Below are positions 35,574 to 46,894 of a stretch of 64,000 nucleotides of DNA, in pieces. The notes under the pieces were generated by a model, which had not been told where the DNA came from, ran no database searches, and was given only the letters and a program-made list of their open reading frames with translations. Numbering within the stretch: the first letter of the stretch is position 1; every line of letters begins with the position of its first letter. This stretch comes from Candidatus Amarobacillus elongatus. Its GTDB lineage: Bacteria > Chloroflexota > Dehalococcoidia > Tepidiformales > Tepidiformaceae. The stretch covers positions 124,001-188,000 of the forward strand of contig JADJBX010000003.1 in assembly GCA_016703545.1 (NCBI GenBank). The letters run 5' to 3'. Both the position numbers and the translations under genes were made by a program.

Positions 35574-36679
35574 CTGACACGATCAAGAGCGAGCCGTTCG
35601 TCCTCAACATCGGGCCGCAGCACCCTTCGACCCACGGCGTGTTCCGCATCAAGGCGACCGTCGACGGCGAAAAGGTCATCGACGCCGAGATGGTGATGGG
35701 CTACCTCCACCGCTCGATGGAGAAGCTCGCCGAAGAGCGCACCTACGTCCAGAACATCCCCTTCACGGACCGCACCGACTATCTCTCGAGCATGTCCAAC
35801 AACCTCGGCTACTGCCTGGCGGTCGAGAAGCTCGCCGGCATCGACGTCCCGGACCGCGGCAACGCGATTCGCGTGATCATGGCCGAATTCCAGCGCCTCG
35901 CGAGCCACTGCATGGCCGTGGGCGCGTTTACCAACGACACCGGTGCCTGGCAGACGCCCGTCATGTGGTGCTTCCGCGAACGCGAGAAGATTCTCGACCT
36001 GTTCGAGATGACCTGCGGCGCGCGCCTCACGTGCAACTACATGCGCATCGGCGGCGTCGCCTTCGACCTGCCGGCGTCCTTCGTCCCCGCCGCGCGCAAG
36101 CTCGTGCAGACCCTCCCCGGCTTCATCGACGAGATGGAGTCGCTCCTCGTCGCGAACGAGATCTTCATCGTGCGCACGAGGGGCGTGGGTGTACTGACGC
36201 CCGAGATGGCCACGAACGCGAGCCTCTCCGGGCCGATGCTGCGCGGCTCGGGCATCGCCTGGGACCTGCGCAAGGCCGATTCATACTGCGGCTACGACAA
36301 GTACGACTTCGAGATCCCCATCGGGTACCGGGGCGACAGCTACGACCGCTTCCTCGTCCGCCTCGAGGAGATGCGCCAGAGCGTGAAGATCATCAAGCAG
36401 GCGCTGGATGGGTTGCCCGGAGGCCCGCACAGCACGCAGGTGCCGCTCGCGCTGCGCCCGCCCAAGGGCGAGGCCTACGCACGCGTCGAGGGCCCCCGCG
36501 GCGAGCTCGGCTACTACGTCGTCAGCGACGAAGGCCCGTCGCCGCATCGCTTCCACATCCGCCCGCCGTCGTTCATCAACCTGAGCGCGCTCAAGGAGAT
36601 GACGGTTGGCGGCTCGGTGGCCGACGCCATCGTCGTCCTCGGCTCGATCGACATCGTCGTAGGGGAGATTGACCGCTAA
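35570..36679 (+). CDS. nuoD: NADH-quinone oxidoreductase subunit D
   Basis: 369 residues from the ATG overlapping the nuoC stop (ATGA). The 49-kDa subunit motifs NIGPQHPSTHGVFR, MGYLHRSMEKLAEERTY, CGYDKYDFEIPIGYRGDSYDR and the C-terminal SVADAIVVLGSIDIVVGEIDR are present. It lines the quinone-binding cavity with NuoB, whose gene is missing here. Confidence 0.97.
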   Translation: MTDTIKSEPFVLNIGPQHPSTHGVFRIKATVDGEKVIDAEMVMGYLHRSMEKLAEERTYVQNIPFTDRTDYLSSMSNNLGYCLAVEKLAGIDVPDRGNAIRVIMAEFQRLASHCMAVGAFTNDTGAWQTPVMWCFREREKILDLFEMTCGARLTCNYMRIGGVAFDLPASFVPAARKLVQTLPGFIDEMESLLVANEIFIVRTRGVGVLTPEMATNASLSGPMLRGSGIAWDLRKADSYCGYDKYDFEIPIGYRGDSYDRFLVRLEEMRQSVKIIKQALDGLPGGPHSTQVPLALRPPKGEAYARVEGPRGELGYYVVSDEGPSPHRFHIRPPSFINLSALKEMTVGGSVADAIVVLGSIDIVVGEIDR

Positions 36680-37941
36680 TGGCGCTTCCCATGCTGGCCA
36701 CCGACAACTGGTACGACATCCGGGATCTTGCGAACCTGACGAACCCGCTCCTCGACTTCGTGGGCGACAACATCAGCAGCGAACTCGCCTACATCCTCGG
36801 GCCGCTGATCGGCTTCATCGCGAGCTTCCTCATCTTCGTGCTGCCCTCGCAGCTGTACGTCGGCGTTTACGGCGAACGGAAGCTCATCGGCCGCATCCAG
36901 TCACGCCTCGGCCCGAACCGCGTCGGCCCCTTCGGCCTCATCCAGCCCATCGCCGACGCGATCAAGCTGATGCAGAAGGAAGCGCTCACGCCGAAGCTGG
37001 GCGACCCGATCATCATGAACCTGGCGCCGATCATCTTCGTCGCGCCGGCGGTGCTGCTCTTCGCGGTCATTCCGTTCGGCCCGAACATGATTGTGGCGAA
37101 CGTGAATGTCGGCCTGCTCTACTTCCTGGCCGTCTCCTCGCTGCCGGTCCTCGCCGCCTTCATGGCGGGCTGGGGCAGCAACAACAAGTACAGCCTCTTC
37201 GGCGCCATGCGCATCGTGGCGATGTCGATCTCGTACGAAGTGCCGCTCGTACTGGCGCTCCTTGGCGTCGCGCTCTTCACCGACAGCCTCTCCCTCCAGG
37301 GGATGGTGCTCTGGCAGAAGGAATGGGACATCTGGGTCGGCTTCCTCATGCCGATCGCCTTCGTCATCTACTTCATCTGCGTGAGCGCCGAGCTGAACCG
37401 CACCCCGACCGACATCGCCGAGGCGGAGTCGGAAATCGTCGCGGGCTACCTGACCGAGTACTCGGGCATGAAGTGGGGCCTCTTCTACGGCATGGACATC
37501 GGCTACGCGCTCGCGGCATCGGCCTTCGCGGCGACGGTGTTCCTGGGCGGCTGGTCCATGTTCGGGCTGGATAAGTTCATCCCGCCGTGGCTCCTGCTCG
37601 TGGTGAAGACCCACCTCTTCTACATGCTCTTCATCTGGACGCGCGGCACGCTCCCGCGCCTCCGCATCGACCAGCTCATGGCGTTCGCGTGGAAGTTCAT
37701 GCTTCCCGTGGCGCTCGCGAACCTGCTGCTCGTCGCCACGGAGCGCATGCTCTGGGTCGACGCCTTCGATTCGAAGCAGGCGATGCTCTACGTCTTCATG
37801 ATCGTGAACATCGCCGCCGCCGTGGGCATCGTCTACGTCTGGGCCCGCTTCCTCGGGTACGACCCCGACAGCCAGCCGACGAAGGCCCGTCTCGTGAAGG
37901 AAGCCGGCGGCTACGTGCCCGTCGGCCGGGAGGTGCGGTGA
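36679..37941 (+). CDS. nuoH: NADH-quinone oxidoreductase subunit H
   Basis: 420 residues, TAATG overlap with nuoD. About eight or nine helices, the motif YGERKLIGRIQSRLGPNRVGP, SISYEVPLVLALLGV and AELNRTPTDIAEAESEIVAGY. NuoH couples the quinone chamber to the membrane arm. An N-terminal extension of about 40 residues is slightly longer than usual. Confidence 0.96.
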   Translation: MALPMLATDNWYDIRDLANLTNPLLDFVGDNISSELAYILGPLIGFIASFLIFVLPSQLYVGVYGERKLIGRIQSRLGPNRVGPFGLIQPIADAIKLMQKEALTPKLGDPIIMNLAPIIFVAPAVLLFAVIPFGPNMIVANVNVGLLYFLAVSSLPVLAAFMAGWGSNNKYSLFGAMRIVAMSISYEVPLVLALLGVALFTDSLSLQGMVLWQKEWDIWVGFLMPIAFVIYFICVSAELNRTPTDIAEAESEIVAGYLTEYSGMKWGLFYGMDIGYALAASAFAATVFLGGWSMFGLDKFIPPWLLLVVKTHLFYMLFIWTRGTLPRLRIDQLMAFAWKFMLPVALANLLLVATERMLWVDAFDSKQAMLYVFMIVNIAAAVGIVYVWARFLGYDPDSQPTKARLVKEAGGYVPVGREVR

Positions 37942-38456
37942 TGGAGGGCTCCGGACCCGTCATCGCGTTCTGGATGCTTGCCGCGGTCACGCTTGTCGCC
38001 GCTGGTGGCGTCCTCGTGTCGCGGAACCTGCTCCACGCGGTGCTGTTCCTCATCCTCGCCTTCATCGGCGTGGCCGGGCACTTCGTGCTCCTGTCGGCCG
38101 AGTTCCTCGCGATGGCCCAGGTCATCATCTACGTGGGCGCCATCTCCGTGCTCGTCCTCTTCGCCATCCTCCTCACGCCGCGCGCGAGCCGCGATAACGG
38201 AGAGACGAAGGCGTTCCCCTTCGGCGCCCTCCTCGCCATCGCGCTGGCTGCCGTCTTCCTCTTCGTCATCAACGACACCGACTGGCGCACTGTTTCGGAG
38301 TCGCCCGGGCTTGCACCCGAGGCGCTCGGCGAGGCGCTGCTGACCACCTGGGTGCTGCCCTTTGAAATCGCCTCGGTGCTGCTGACGGCCGCGCTCGTGG
38401 GCTCGATCATGCTCGCCCGCACGGCTGAGGAAGAAGCGGAGGACGCGCTCGCATGA
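37941..38456 (+). CDS. nuoJ: NADH-quinone oxidoreductase subunit J
   Basis: 171 residues from the ATG overlapping the nuoH stop. Five hydrophobic segments, with the conserved LAMAQVIIYVGAISVLVLFAILLT. nuoI, the two-cluster ferredoxin subunit, would usually lie between H and J and is absent. Confidence 0.95.
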   Translation: MEGSGPVIAFWMLAAVTLVAAGGVLVSRNLLHAVLFLILAFIGVAGHFVLLSAEFLAMAQVIIYVGAISVLVLFAILLTPRASRDNGETKAFPFGALLAIALAAVFLFVINDTDWRTVSESPGLAPEALGEALLTTWVLPFEIASVLLTAALVGSIMLARTAEEEAEDALA

Positions 38457-38785
38457 CCACGTTGTTTCTCGCGTCCGTTGGCATCGAGCATTTCCTCACC
38501 GTCGGGGCGCTCCTGTTCTGCCTCGGGCTGATGATCGCGCTCGGGAAGCGGAACGCCATCGGCGTGCTCATGGGCGTCGAACTCATGCTCAACGCCGTCA
38601 ACCTGACGCTGCTCACCTTTTCGCGCTTTAGCGAAAGCGACCGCCCGATCGCCGGGCAGACGTTCGTCGCGTTCATCATTACGGTCGCCGCTGCCGAGGC
38701 GGCCGTCGCTCTCGCCCTCGCGATGTCGGTGTACCGGAACCGCGAGACCGTCGATGTCGACCAGATCAACCTGTTGAAGTCGTAA
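38453..38785 (+). CDS. nuoK: NADH-quinone oxidoreductase subunit K
   Basis: 110 residues, ATGA overlap with nuoJ. Three helices, including the motif NAIGVLMGVELMLNAVNLTLL with the conserved Glu, and AAAEAAVALALAMSVYRNR. It is a small antiporter-like subunit of the membrane arm. Confidence 0.96.
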   Translation: MTTLFLASVGIEHFLTVGALLFCLGLMIALGKRNAIGVLMGVELMLNAVNLTLLTFSRFSESDRPIAGQTFVAFIITVAAAEAAVALALAMSVYRNRETVDVDQINLLKS

Positions 38786-38792
38786 GAAGCCT

Positions 38793-38990
38793 ATGTGGGT
38801 CGAATTCATGAACGTCCGCAACGGCTACGTAGCCGAGACCTGGCGGGAGCTTTTCGCCGCCGAGGGCCTTTCGGTGCGGGTCATTCCGCCCGTCGGCAAG
38901 GGGGAGAAAGCCTCCATGCGCGACGCGCGCACGTTGTACGTCCCCACGGGCAAGGCACACGTCGCCCGTGAGATCCTGAGGAAGATCTAG
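38793..38990 (+). CDS. 65-residue protein inserted between nuoK and nuoL
   Basis: Starts 7 nt after nuoK with AAGAAG upstream and ends 3 nt before nuoL. It is soluble, with a predicted helix (VAETWRELFAAEGL), a strand (VRVIPPV) and a final LYVPTGKAHVAREILRKI that recalls DUF2007-like putative signal proteins. Not a known complex I subunit. Tight spacing on both sides argues it is a real, co-expressed gene. Confidence 0.7.
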   Translation: MWVEFMNVRNGYVAETWRELFAAEGLSVRVIPPVGKGEKASMRDARTLYVPTGKAHVAREILRKI

Positions 38991-38993
38991 CCG

Positions 38994-40900
38994 ATGCTAT
39001 TCCTCGCCGAGCCGACCCACGCGGCAGCCGTGCCGACCATCGGGGAGCCCGCGCTCTGGGCCATCCTGCTCGCGCCCCTGGTGGGCTGGGGACTGATCGT
39101 CCTCTCCTTCCGGAAGGTGCCGGCGATCGCGGGCTACATCGCGATCGCAGCCGTGGGCATCGCCTGCGCGCTGAGCTACTACGCCCTGCTGAACGCCATC
39201 GACGCCGATGGGGGCATCAAGCAGTTCACCCATGAGTGGTTCACCGCCGGCAAGCTGACCGTGAACCTGGGTGTGCGCCTCGACGGCCTGACCGCGGTCA
39301 TGCTGGTTGTCGTCACCTCGGTCTCGACCCTCGTCCAGATCTACTCGACCGGCTACATGAAGGGTGACCCCGGCTACGGGCGCTACTTCGCCCACATGTG
39401 CCTCTTCACCACCTCGATGCTCGGCCTCGTGCTCGCCGACAACCTCTTCCAGATCTTCATCTTCTGGGAGCTCGTCGGCCTCAGCAGCTACCTGCTTATC
39501 GGGTTCTGGTTCCACAAGCCCAGCGCCGCGGCCGCCGCCAAGAAGGCGTTCATCGTCACCCGCATCGGCGACCTCGGGCTGCTCGCGGGCATGCTGCTGA
39601 TCTGGACGAAGGGCGGCACGTTCGATGTCGCGGGCATCCAGGCGCTCGTCCACGAAGGCCACTTCGAGGAATGGGTTGTCACCTGGTTCGCCCTTGGCCT
39701 GTTCGCCGGCGCCGCTGGAAAGTCGGCCCAGTTCCCCCTGCAGGTCTGGCTCCCGGACGCGATGGAGGGCCCGACACCCGTTTCCGCGCTCATCCACGCC
39801 GCGACGATGGTTGCCGCTGGTGTGTACCTTTCGTCGCCTGGATCGGCGCGATCACGGCCATCATGGCCGCCTGCATCGCGCTCGTGCAGACCGACTTCAA
39901 GCGCGTGCTCGCGTACTCCACCATCAGCCAGCTGGGCTACATGATGATGGCGCTCGGCATGCTCGGTTACGTCGCCGCCATCTTCCACCTCTTCACCCAC
40001 GCCTTCTTCAAGGCCCTCCTCTTCCTCGGCAGCGGGTCGGTGAACCACAGCACCAACACCTTCGACATGCGCAAGATGGGCGGTCTCCGCAAGAGCATGC
40101 CCGTCACCTTCTGGACGTTCGTCATCGGCTCGCTGAGTCTTTCGGGCATCTTCCCGCTCGCCGGGTTCTGGTCGAAGGACGAAATCCTGCTGGATGCCTG
40201 GCGCGAGGACACCGGGCTTTGGGCCTGCGCGTTCCTGGTCGCCTTCATGACCGCGTTCTACATGTTCCGCGCCATCTTCCTGACCTTCTTCGGCGAGTAC
40301 AAAGGCGGCGAGCCGGTCGACCATCACGACCCGGACAACCACTTCCACGGCGACCCGAAGCACCCGCACGAGTCTCCCTGGAACATGAAGGGACCACTGC
40401 TCGTGCTCGCGGTGCCGTCGATCGCGGCCGGCTGGTTCGCTTACGACCACATGTTCGCGGACTTCATCAACGGCGCGCTGCCCGCGGTTCATGAGCATGG
40501 CAGCACGTTCTCGTGGGGCATCGCGCTGAGTTCGAGTGCGGTCGCGCTGCTCGGCATCGGCATGGCCTGGGCGATCTACTACAAGCAGTGGGTGACATCG
40601 AAGTCACTCCGCGACGGGTTCGCGCCGTTCGCGATCGTTTTCGAGAACAAGTTCTACATGGACAAGCTCTACGAAGACCTGATCGTGCGGAACATCCTCC
40701 AGCGCGGTTGGAACCGGCTGCTGCAGCTGAACGACCAGTACGTCGTCGACGGCATCGTGAACGGTTCCGGGCGACTGACCCGGCAGCTCAGCTCGCGCCT
40801 CCGGGTCATCCAGACGGGCCAGCTGCAAACCTACGGCCTCGGCGTCGCCGCCGGAGTGCTCATCCTCGTCCTCGCCGTCTACACGGCGAACCCGCTTTAG
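38994..40900 (+). pseudogene. nuoL: NADH-quinone oxidoreductase subunit L, frame broken near 39830
   Basis: The first part (38994-39830) reads as NuoL: LFQIFIFWELVGLSSYLLIGFWF, AAGKSAQFPLQVWLPDAMEGPTPVSALIHAATMVAAGVYL. The frame then ends in noise, while a shifted frame carries on with FVAWIGAITAIMAACIALVQTDFKRVLAYSTISQLGYMM to the C-terminus at 40900. One extra T at 39829-39831 would rejoin the frames, but about 17 residues normally present between GVYL and the next helix would still be missing. It may be a real deletion or an assembly fault in an otherwise intact operon. Confidence 0.9.
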
Positions 40901-40909
40901 GAGGCCGCC

Positions 40910-42369
<1,460 letters not shown>

Positions 42370-42373
<4 letters not shown>

Positions 42374-43839
42374 ACGGCATCGATACGGTCGGTCCGCAGC
42401 TTTCGGTCCTTGGGGCCGCGGGCCTCATCCTCGTGGTGGACGCGCTCATGCCGCAGCAGCGCCGCCTCCTCCCGTTCATCGCGCTCATCGGCCTCGCCTT
42501 CTCGGCCCTCTGGACGCTCTCCTGGGTTGGCCGCGATTTCGACCCGAACGACCTCACCACGTTCGACGGCACGCTCGGCCTCGACCAGTACTCGGCGTTC
42601 TTCTACTTCCTCTTCGCGGGCATCACGGCAACCGTGGTTCTCGCTTCCATCGACTGGGTGAACCGCGAGGGTCGCGGCCAGGGCGAGTACTACGCCCTCG
42701 TCATGACCGTCTGCGCGGGGCTGATGTTCCTGTCCGCGGCCCGCGACCTCATCACCATCTTCCTCGCGCTCGAACTCTCCTCCATCCCGCAGTACATCCT
42801 CGCGGGCTGGGGGAAGGACAAGCGCTCCAGCGAGGCGGGCATTAAGTACCTGCTGCTCGGCGCGGTCGCGTCGTCGCTGCTCCTCTACGGCATGGCGCTG
42901 CTCTACGGCGTCAGCGGCACGACCCTCCTCGACGGCATCGGCGCCTTCGTTGCCTCGCCGGAAGGTGAGGCGAACCGTTCGCTGCTCGTGCTCGCGATGG
43001 TGCTGCTGATGGCGGGCTTCGGCTTCAAGATGGCTATCGTCCCCTTCCAGATGTGGGTCCCCGATGTGTACCAGGGCGCGCCCACGCCCGTCGCCGCCTT
43101 CCTCTCCGTCGGCTCGAAGGGTGCGGCGTTCGCGGTCGTGGTTCGCGTGTTCATCGAGGCGCTTGGCGCCGACGTGCTCAGCGACGACTGGTCGATGATC
43201 TTCGCGATCCTCGCGGCCGTTTCGATGACCCTCGGCAACGTGATGGCGGTCGTGCAGACCGACATCAAGCGGATGCTCGGGTACTCGTCCATCGCGCAGG
43301 CTGGCAACTTCCTCATCGGTCTTGCGGCCATTTCCGCGGGCGACGAGCGGTTCACCCTGGGCGCGAGCGGCGTGTTGCTGTTCGTCGCCGCATACGCCTT
43401 CACGAACCTCGGCGCGTTCGTCGCGGTCATCGCGATTTCGCAGCGCATCGGCAGCGACCAGATCAAGGATTACGCGGGCATGTGGCGCCGTTCGCCGGTG
43501 CTGGCACTGGGGCTCGCGTTCTGCCTGGTGTCCCTGACGGGCATCCCGCCCACCGTCGGCTTCTGGGCCAAGCTGTACATCTTCAACGCCGGCATCCGAG
43601 CGGACCTGGGGTGGCTGGTCGTCATCGGCGTGCTGAACAGCGTCATCTCCGCGTACTACTACCTCGGGGTGGCACGGCAGCTGTTCACGGGCGGCGACGA
43701 AAACACCGAGCGCGTCCCGACGTCGCCGTCCATCGGCCTTTCGCTCGGTGCCGCGACCCTCGGCGTGCTGGTGTTCTCCATCATCCCGATGCCGCTGATG
43801 TCGGCCGCGCGCGACGCCGCCGAAGTTCTGACGCGGTAA
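42370..43839 (+). CDS. nuoN: NADH-quinone oxidoreductase subunit N
   Basis: 489 residues, ATGA overlap with nuoM. Motifs FLALELSSIPQYILAGWGK, MAGFGFKMAIVPFQMWVPDVYQGAPTPVAAFLS and DIKRMLGYSSIAQAGN. Last subunit of the nuo operon; ybeY follows after 4 nt. Confidence 0.97.
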
Positions 43840-43843
43840 CGCG

Positions 43844-44310
43844 GTGCCCGAATACGACATCACCGTCGAGCTTGAGCTCGAGGCTCCGGAACTGGACCTG
43901 GCCGCGCTGGAGGATCTCTCGCGCGTGGTCATGGCCGGCGAGGACGTGGCCGAGGAACGGGGCTGACGGTAGTCATCGTGGACGATGACGAAATTCGCGA
44001 CCTGAACGCTCAATTCCTGGGGAACGACGAGCCAACCGACGTGCTCTCCTTCCCCGATGAGGGCGACGACTTCATTGAGGGCGGTGACGCCGCCCCGTTC
44101 CTCGGCGACATCGCCATTTCGCTGCCCACGGCGCAGCGCCAGGCCGACGCGGCGGGGCACCCGCTCGCGGCGGAAATGGCGCATCTGCTCGTGCACGGCA
44201 TCCTTCACCTCAAGGGGTACGACCACGTGAACGGCGGCGAGGAAGAGGCCCGCATGCGTGCCCGCGAGGAGCATTACCTCGGCGCGTTCGGGACCGTTCA
44301 CCACCACTAG
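43844..44310 (+). CDS. ybeY: Endoribonuclease YbeY, frameshifted at a G run
   Basis: The N-terminal part (GTG at 43844) ends at a TGA (43964-43966), and the main part opens in the -1 frame at 43978. One extra G in the GGGG at 43959-43962 joins them as AEERG-LTVVIVDDDEIRDLN, the expected YbeY sequence. The catalytic HLLVHGILHLKGYDH with three zinc His is intact, and the total length of about 155 residues is normal. YbeY matures rRNA ends and works in ribosome quality control. The break is most likely a consensus error. Confidence 0.9.
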
Positions 44311-44324
44311 GCCCGCGCTGCCGG

Positions 44325-44353
44325 TCGAACCGCCGGTACATCTGTTCTATACT
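44325..44353 (+). promoter_or_regulatory. Possible dnaX promoter
   Basis: TATACT (44348-44353) with a weak TCGAAC (44325-44330) 17 nt upstream, in the gap between ybeY and dnaX. Confidence 0.4.
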
Positions 44354-44382
44354 CGGAGAAGAGTCCGCAGCCCGGGGGAATC

Positions 44383-45906
44383 GTGCTCTACGGCAAATGG
44401 CGCCCGCGCGGCTTCGATGAGGTCGTGGGGCAGGATCACATTGTGACCACCCTGCGAAACGCGCTGGCGTCGGGCCAGGTCGTGCACGCGTACCTGTTCA
44501 GCGGGCCGCGCGGCACGGGCAAGACGACCACCGCTCGCATCCTCGCGCGGGCCGTGAACTGCGCGAATCTCTCCGGCGGCGAACCGTGCAACCGCTGTGC
44601 CTCGTGCCAGGCCATCGCGAACGGTACCGCGCTGGACCTCATCGAGATGGACGCCGCCAGCAACCGGGGCATCGACAGCATTCGCGAACTCCGCGAGAAG
44701 GTCGCCTTCGCCCCCAGCGACATGCAAAAGAAGGTGTACCTCCTCGACGAGGTCCACATGCTGACCGACCAGGCGTGGAACGCCCTGCTGAAGACGCTCG
44801 AGGAGCCGCCGCCCCACGCCGTGTTCATCCTCGCGACCACCGAACTGCACCAGGTCCCGGCGACGATCCTCTCGCGCTGCCAGCGCTACGACTTCCACCG
44901 CATTCCGAACGAGGCCATCGTCTCGCGGCTGCGCTTTATCTGTTCCGAGGAGGGGTTCAACGTCCCGGACCAGGGGCTCCTGCAGATCGCCGTCCAGTCC
45001 CGGGGCGGCGCGCGCGATGCGATCACGCTGCTGGAGCAGGTCGTCGCGCGCTACGGCCCCACGCCATCAACGGACGAGGTTCTCGATGCGCTCGGCCTGA
45101 TCCACGACGAGCGGAGCGAGCGCCTCGCGACCGCGATCATCGAAAGCGACCTGGCTACGGCGCTCGACATCGCCCGCGAGATCGGCGACGACGGCATCGA
45201 CATCGCCCGGTTCACGCGGGAGACCATCAACGTGCTCCGGGACGTCCTGCCGCAGGCGCTTCGCGGCCGGGTGCGCGAGGAGTCGCAGTACCCGGGATTG
45301 GCCGAGGCCGCGATCGGGACGGCAAACGCCGCCGCGAACATCGCGCGGGCGGTGCAGGAGCTTTCGCGCGCGGACTTCCGCCTCGACCCTGCCAGCCCGG
45401 TCCCTCTCGAAGTTGCCTGCGCGACGGCCATCATGGGGCCCGTCACGGTGGTCGTGCCCGCGGGGAGCGTTCCCACGGCGGTGGGCGGCGCGGTCGCGAA
45501 TGGGCGGCCGGCGGCGGTGGCGCGGCCGGCCGGGGCTGCCGGCGTCGGCGAGAGCGTCGGCGATACCTCCGCTTCCCGCGAGGATCGTTTCCTCAAGGAC
45601 CTGTATGAAGCTTGCAGGATGGCGAACCCGCGCCTCGGCGCCTGGCTCAACGGCTCCTGCAAGGTGCTCGCGATGGACGGCGACGAACTCGAACTGGGCT
45701 TCTTCATGCCCGTTCACATGAACAAGGTGGATGTAGACTGCCGCCCCCTCATCGAGGAGCAGGCGGAAGGCTTGCTCCATCGGCCGGTCAAGCTGAAGGT
45801 GAGACTGGTCGAGAAAGACGAGCAGCCGAAGAAGGCGCCGCGTGGCGGCCACCTCGCCCGTGCCGCCGAAGCGCTCGGCGCAACACCCGTAACGAAGGAA
45901 CCCTAG
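44383..45906 (+). CDS. dnaX: DNA polymerase III subunits gamma/tau
   Basis: 507 residues from a GTG. AAA+ clamp-loader features: Walker A GPRGTGKTTTARIL, the zinc module CANLSGGEPCNRCASC, Walker B DEVHML, sensor 1 TTELHQVPATILSRCQRYDF. An Ala/Gly/Val-rich linker (about residues 345-385) precedes a C-terminal tau-like domain. ybaB and recR follow, the usual order. Confidence 0.97.
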   Translation: MLYGKWRPRGFDEVVGQDHIVTTLRNALASGQVVHAYLFSGPRGTGKTTTARILARAVNCANLSGGEPCNRCASCQAIANGTALDLIEMDAASNRGIDSIRELREKVAFAPSDMQKKVYLLDEVHMLTDQAWNALLKTLEEPPPHAVFILATTELHQVPATILSRCQRYDFHRIPNEAIVSRLRFICSEEGFNVPDQGLLQIAVQSRGGARDAITLLEQVVARYGPTPSTDEVLDALGLIHDERSERLATAIIESDLATALDIAREIGDDGIDIARFTRETINVLRDVLPQALRGRVREESQYPGLAEAAIGTANAAANIARAVQELSRADFRLDPASPVPLEVACATAIMGPVTVVVPAGSVPTAVGGAVANGRPAAVARPAGAAGVGESVGDTSASREDRFLKDLYEACRMANPRLGAWLNGSCKVLAMDGDELELGFFMPVHMNKVDVDCRPLIEEQAEGLLHRPVKLKVRLVEKDEQPKKAPRGGHLARAAEALGATPVTKEP

Positions 45907-45911
45907 AACAC

Positions 45912-46280
45912 ATGGCCAAGTCCAGTGGTAACAACCGGTACCTCCGCCGCGGCGGAGGCGGCAACCTTCCCCGTCCCGGCGGCGGCGGCGCGAACCCGAT
46001 GGCCGCTGCCCAGGAGATGCTCGCGAAGGCCCAGGAGCAGCTCGCCGTCACGGAGGTCGAGGGCACCTCGGGCGGCGGCGCCGTGAAGGTTCGGATGACC
46101 GGCGAACATAAGATCACCGACCTCACCATCCAGCCCGACGTCGTGGACCCGGAGGACGTCGAGATGCTCCAGGACCTGATCCTGGCCGCCATCGGCGACG
46201 CCCACGAGCGGGCATCCGCGCTGCAGTCGGAATCCTTCGGCGCGATCACGGGCGGCCTCAACATCCCCGGCCTCGGCTAA
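45912..46280 (+). CDS. ybaB: YbaB/EbfC family nucleoid-associated protein
   Basis: 122 residues. The C-terminal two thirds match YbaB/EbfC (MAAAQEMLAKAQEQLAVTEVEGTSGGGAVKVRMTG, then LQDLILAAIGDAHERA). The first 28 residues are Gly/Arg-rich and unusual for the family; they may bind DNA or be a start overcall. It sits between dnaX and recR as in most bacteria. Confidence 0.93.
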   Translation: MAKSSGNNRYLRRGGGGNLPRPGGGGANPMAAAQEMLAKAQEQLAVTEVEGTSGGGAVKVRMTGEHKITDLTIQPDVVDPEDVEMLQDLILAAIGDAHERASALQSESFGAITGGLNIPGLG

Positions 46281-46284
46281 CCCG

Positions 46285-46893
46285 ATGGCAGAGGGGGCGG
46301 GCACGCCCGAGCCCATCGCGCGCCTGATCGAGGCGTTTCACCGCCTCCCCGGGATCGGCCCGAAGTCGGCGCAGCGGCTCGCGTACCACATCCTCCGTGT
46401 TTCGCCGCAGGAGGCCGAGGCGCTTGCCACCGCGATTCGCGATGTGAAGGAGCGCATCCGCTTCTGCTCCGTCTGCCTGAACATCACCGACGCGGACCCC
46501 TGCGCCTACTGCACTGACGCCCGCCGCGACGGCTCCGTCATCTGCGTGGTCGAACAGGCGCTGGACATCATGGCCGTGGAGCGCGCCGGGGGATTTCGCG
46601 GGCGGTATCACGTGCTTCACGGCGTCCTGAACCCCATCGATGGCGTCGGCCCGGAAGACCTCCACATCAAGGAACTCCTGGTGCGCCTCGGCGACGGCGA
46701 GGTCCGCGAGGTGATCATGGCCACCAACCCGAGCCTCGAAGGCGAGGCCACGGCCATGTACATTCACCGGCTCGTCGGACCGCTGGGGGTGAGGGTCACC
46801 CGGCTCGCGCGCGGCCTCCCGAGCGGCGCGGACCTCGAATACACCGACGACCTCACCCTCTCCCGCGCCTTCGAGGGGCGGCAGGAGCTGTAG
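46285..46893 (+). CDS. recR: Recombination mediator RecR
   Basis: 202 residues: N-terminal helix-hairpin-helix (RLPGIGPKSAQRLAYHIL), a Cys4 zinc finger (CSVCLNITDADPCAYC) and a Toprim domain (VVEQALDIMAVERAG, HVLHGVLNPIDGVGPEDL). It loads RecA with RecO, encoded next. Confidence 0.97.
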   Translation: MAEGAGTPEPIARLIEAFHRLPGIGPKSAQRLAYHILRVSPQEAEALATAIRDVKERIRFCSVCLNITDADPCAYCTDARRDGSVICVVEQALDIMAVERAGGFRGRYHVLHGVLNPIDGVGPEDLHIKELLVRLGDGEVREVIMATNPSLEGEATAMYIHRLVGPLGVRVTRLARGLPSGADLEYTDDLTLSRAFEGRQEL

Positions 46894-46894
46894 G

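Noticed and set aside
43959..43966. Programmed frameshift in ybeY
   Set aside because: No slippery heptamer with a downstream pseudoknot evident, and several unrelated genes in the window show the same run-length defect.
44311..44382. SRP RNA gene next to dnaX, as in some bacteria
   Set aside because: The gap is only 72 nt and lacks the conserved SRP loop.
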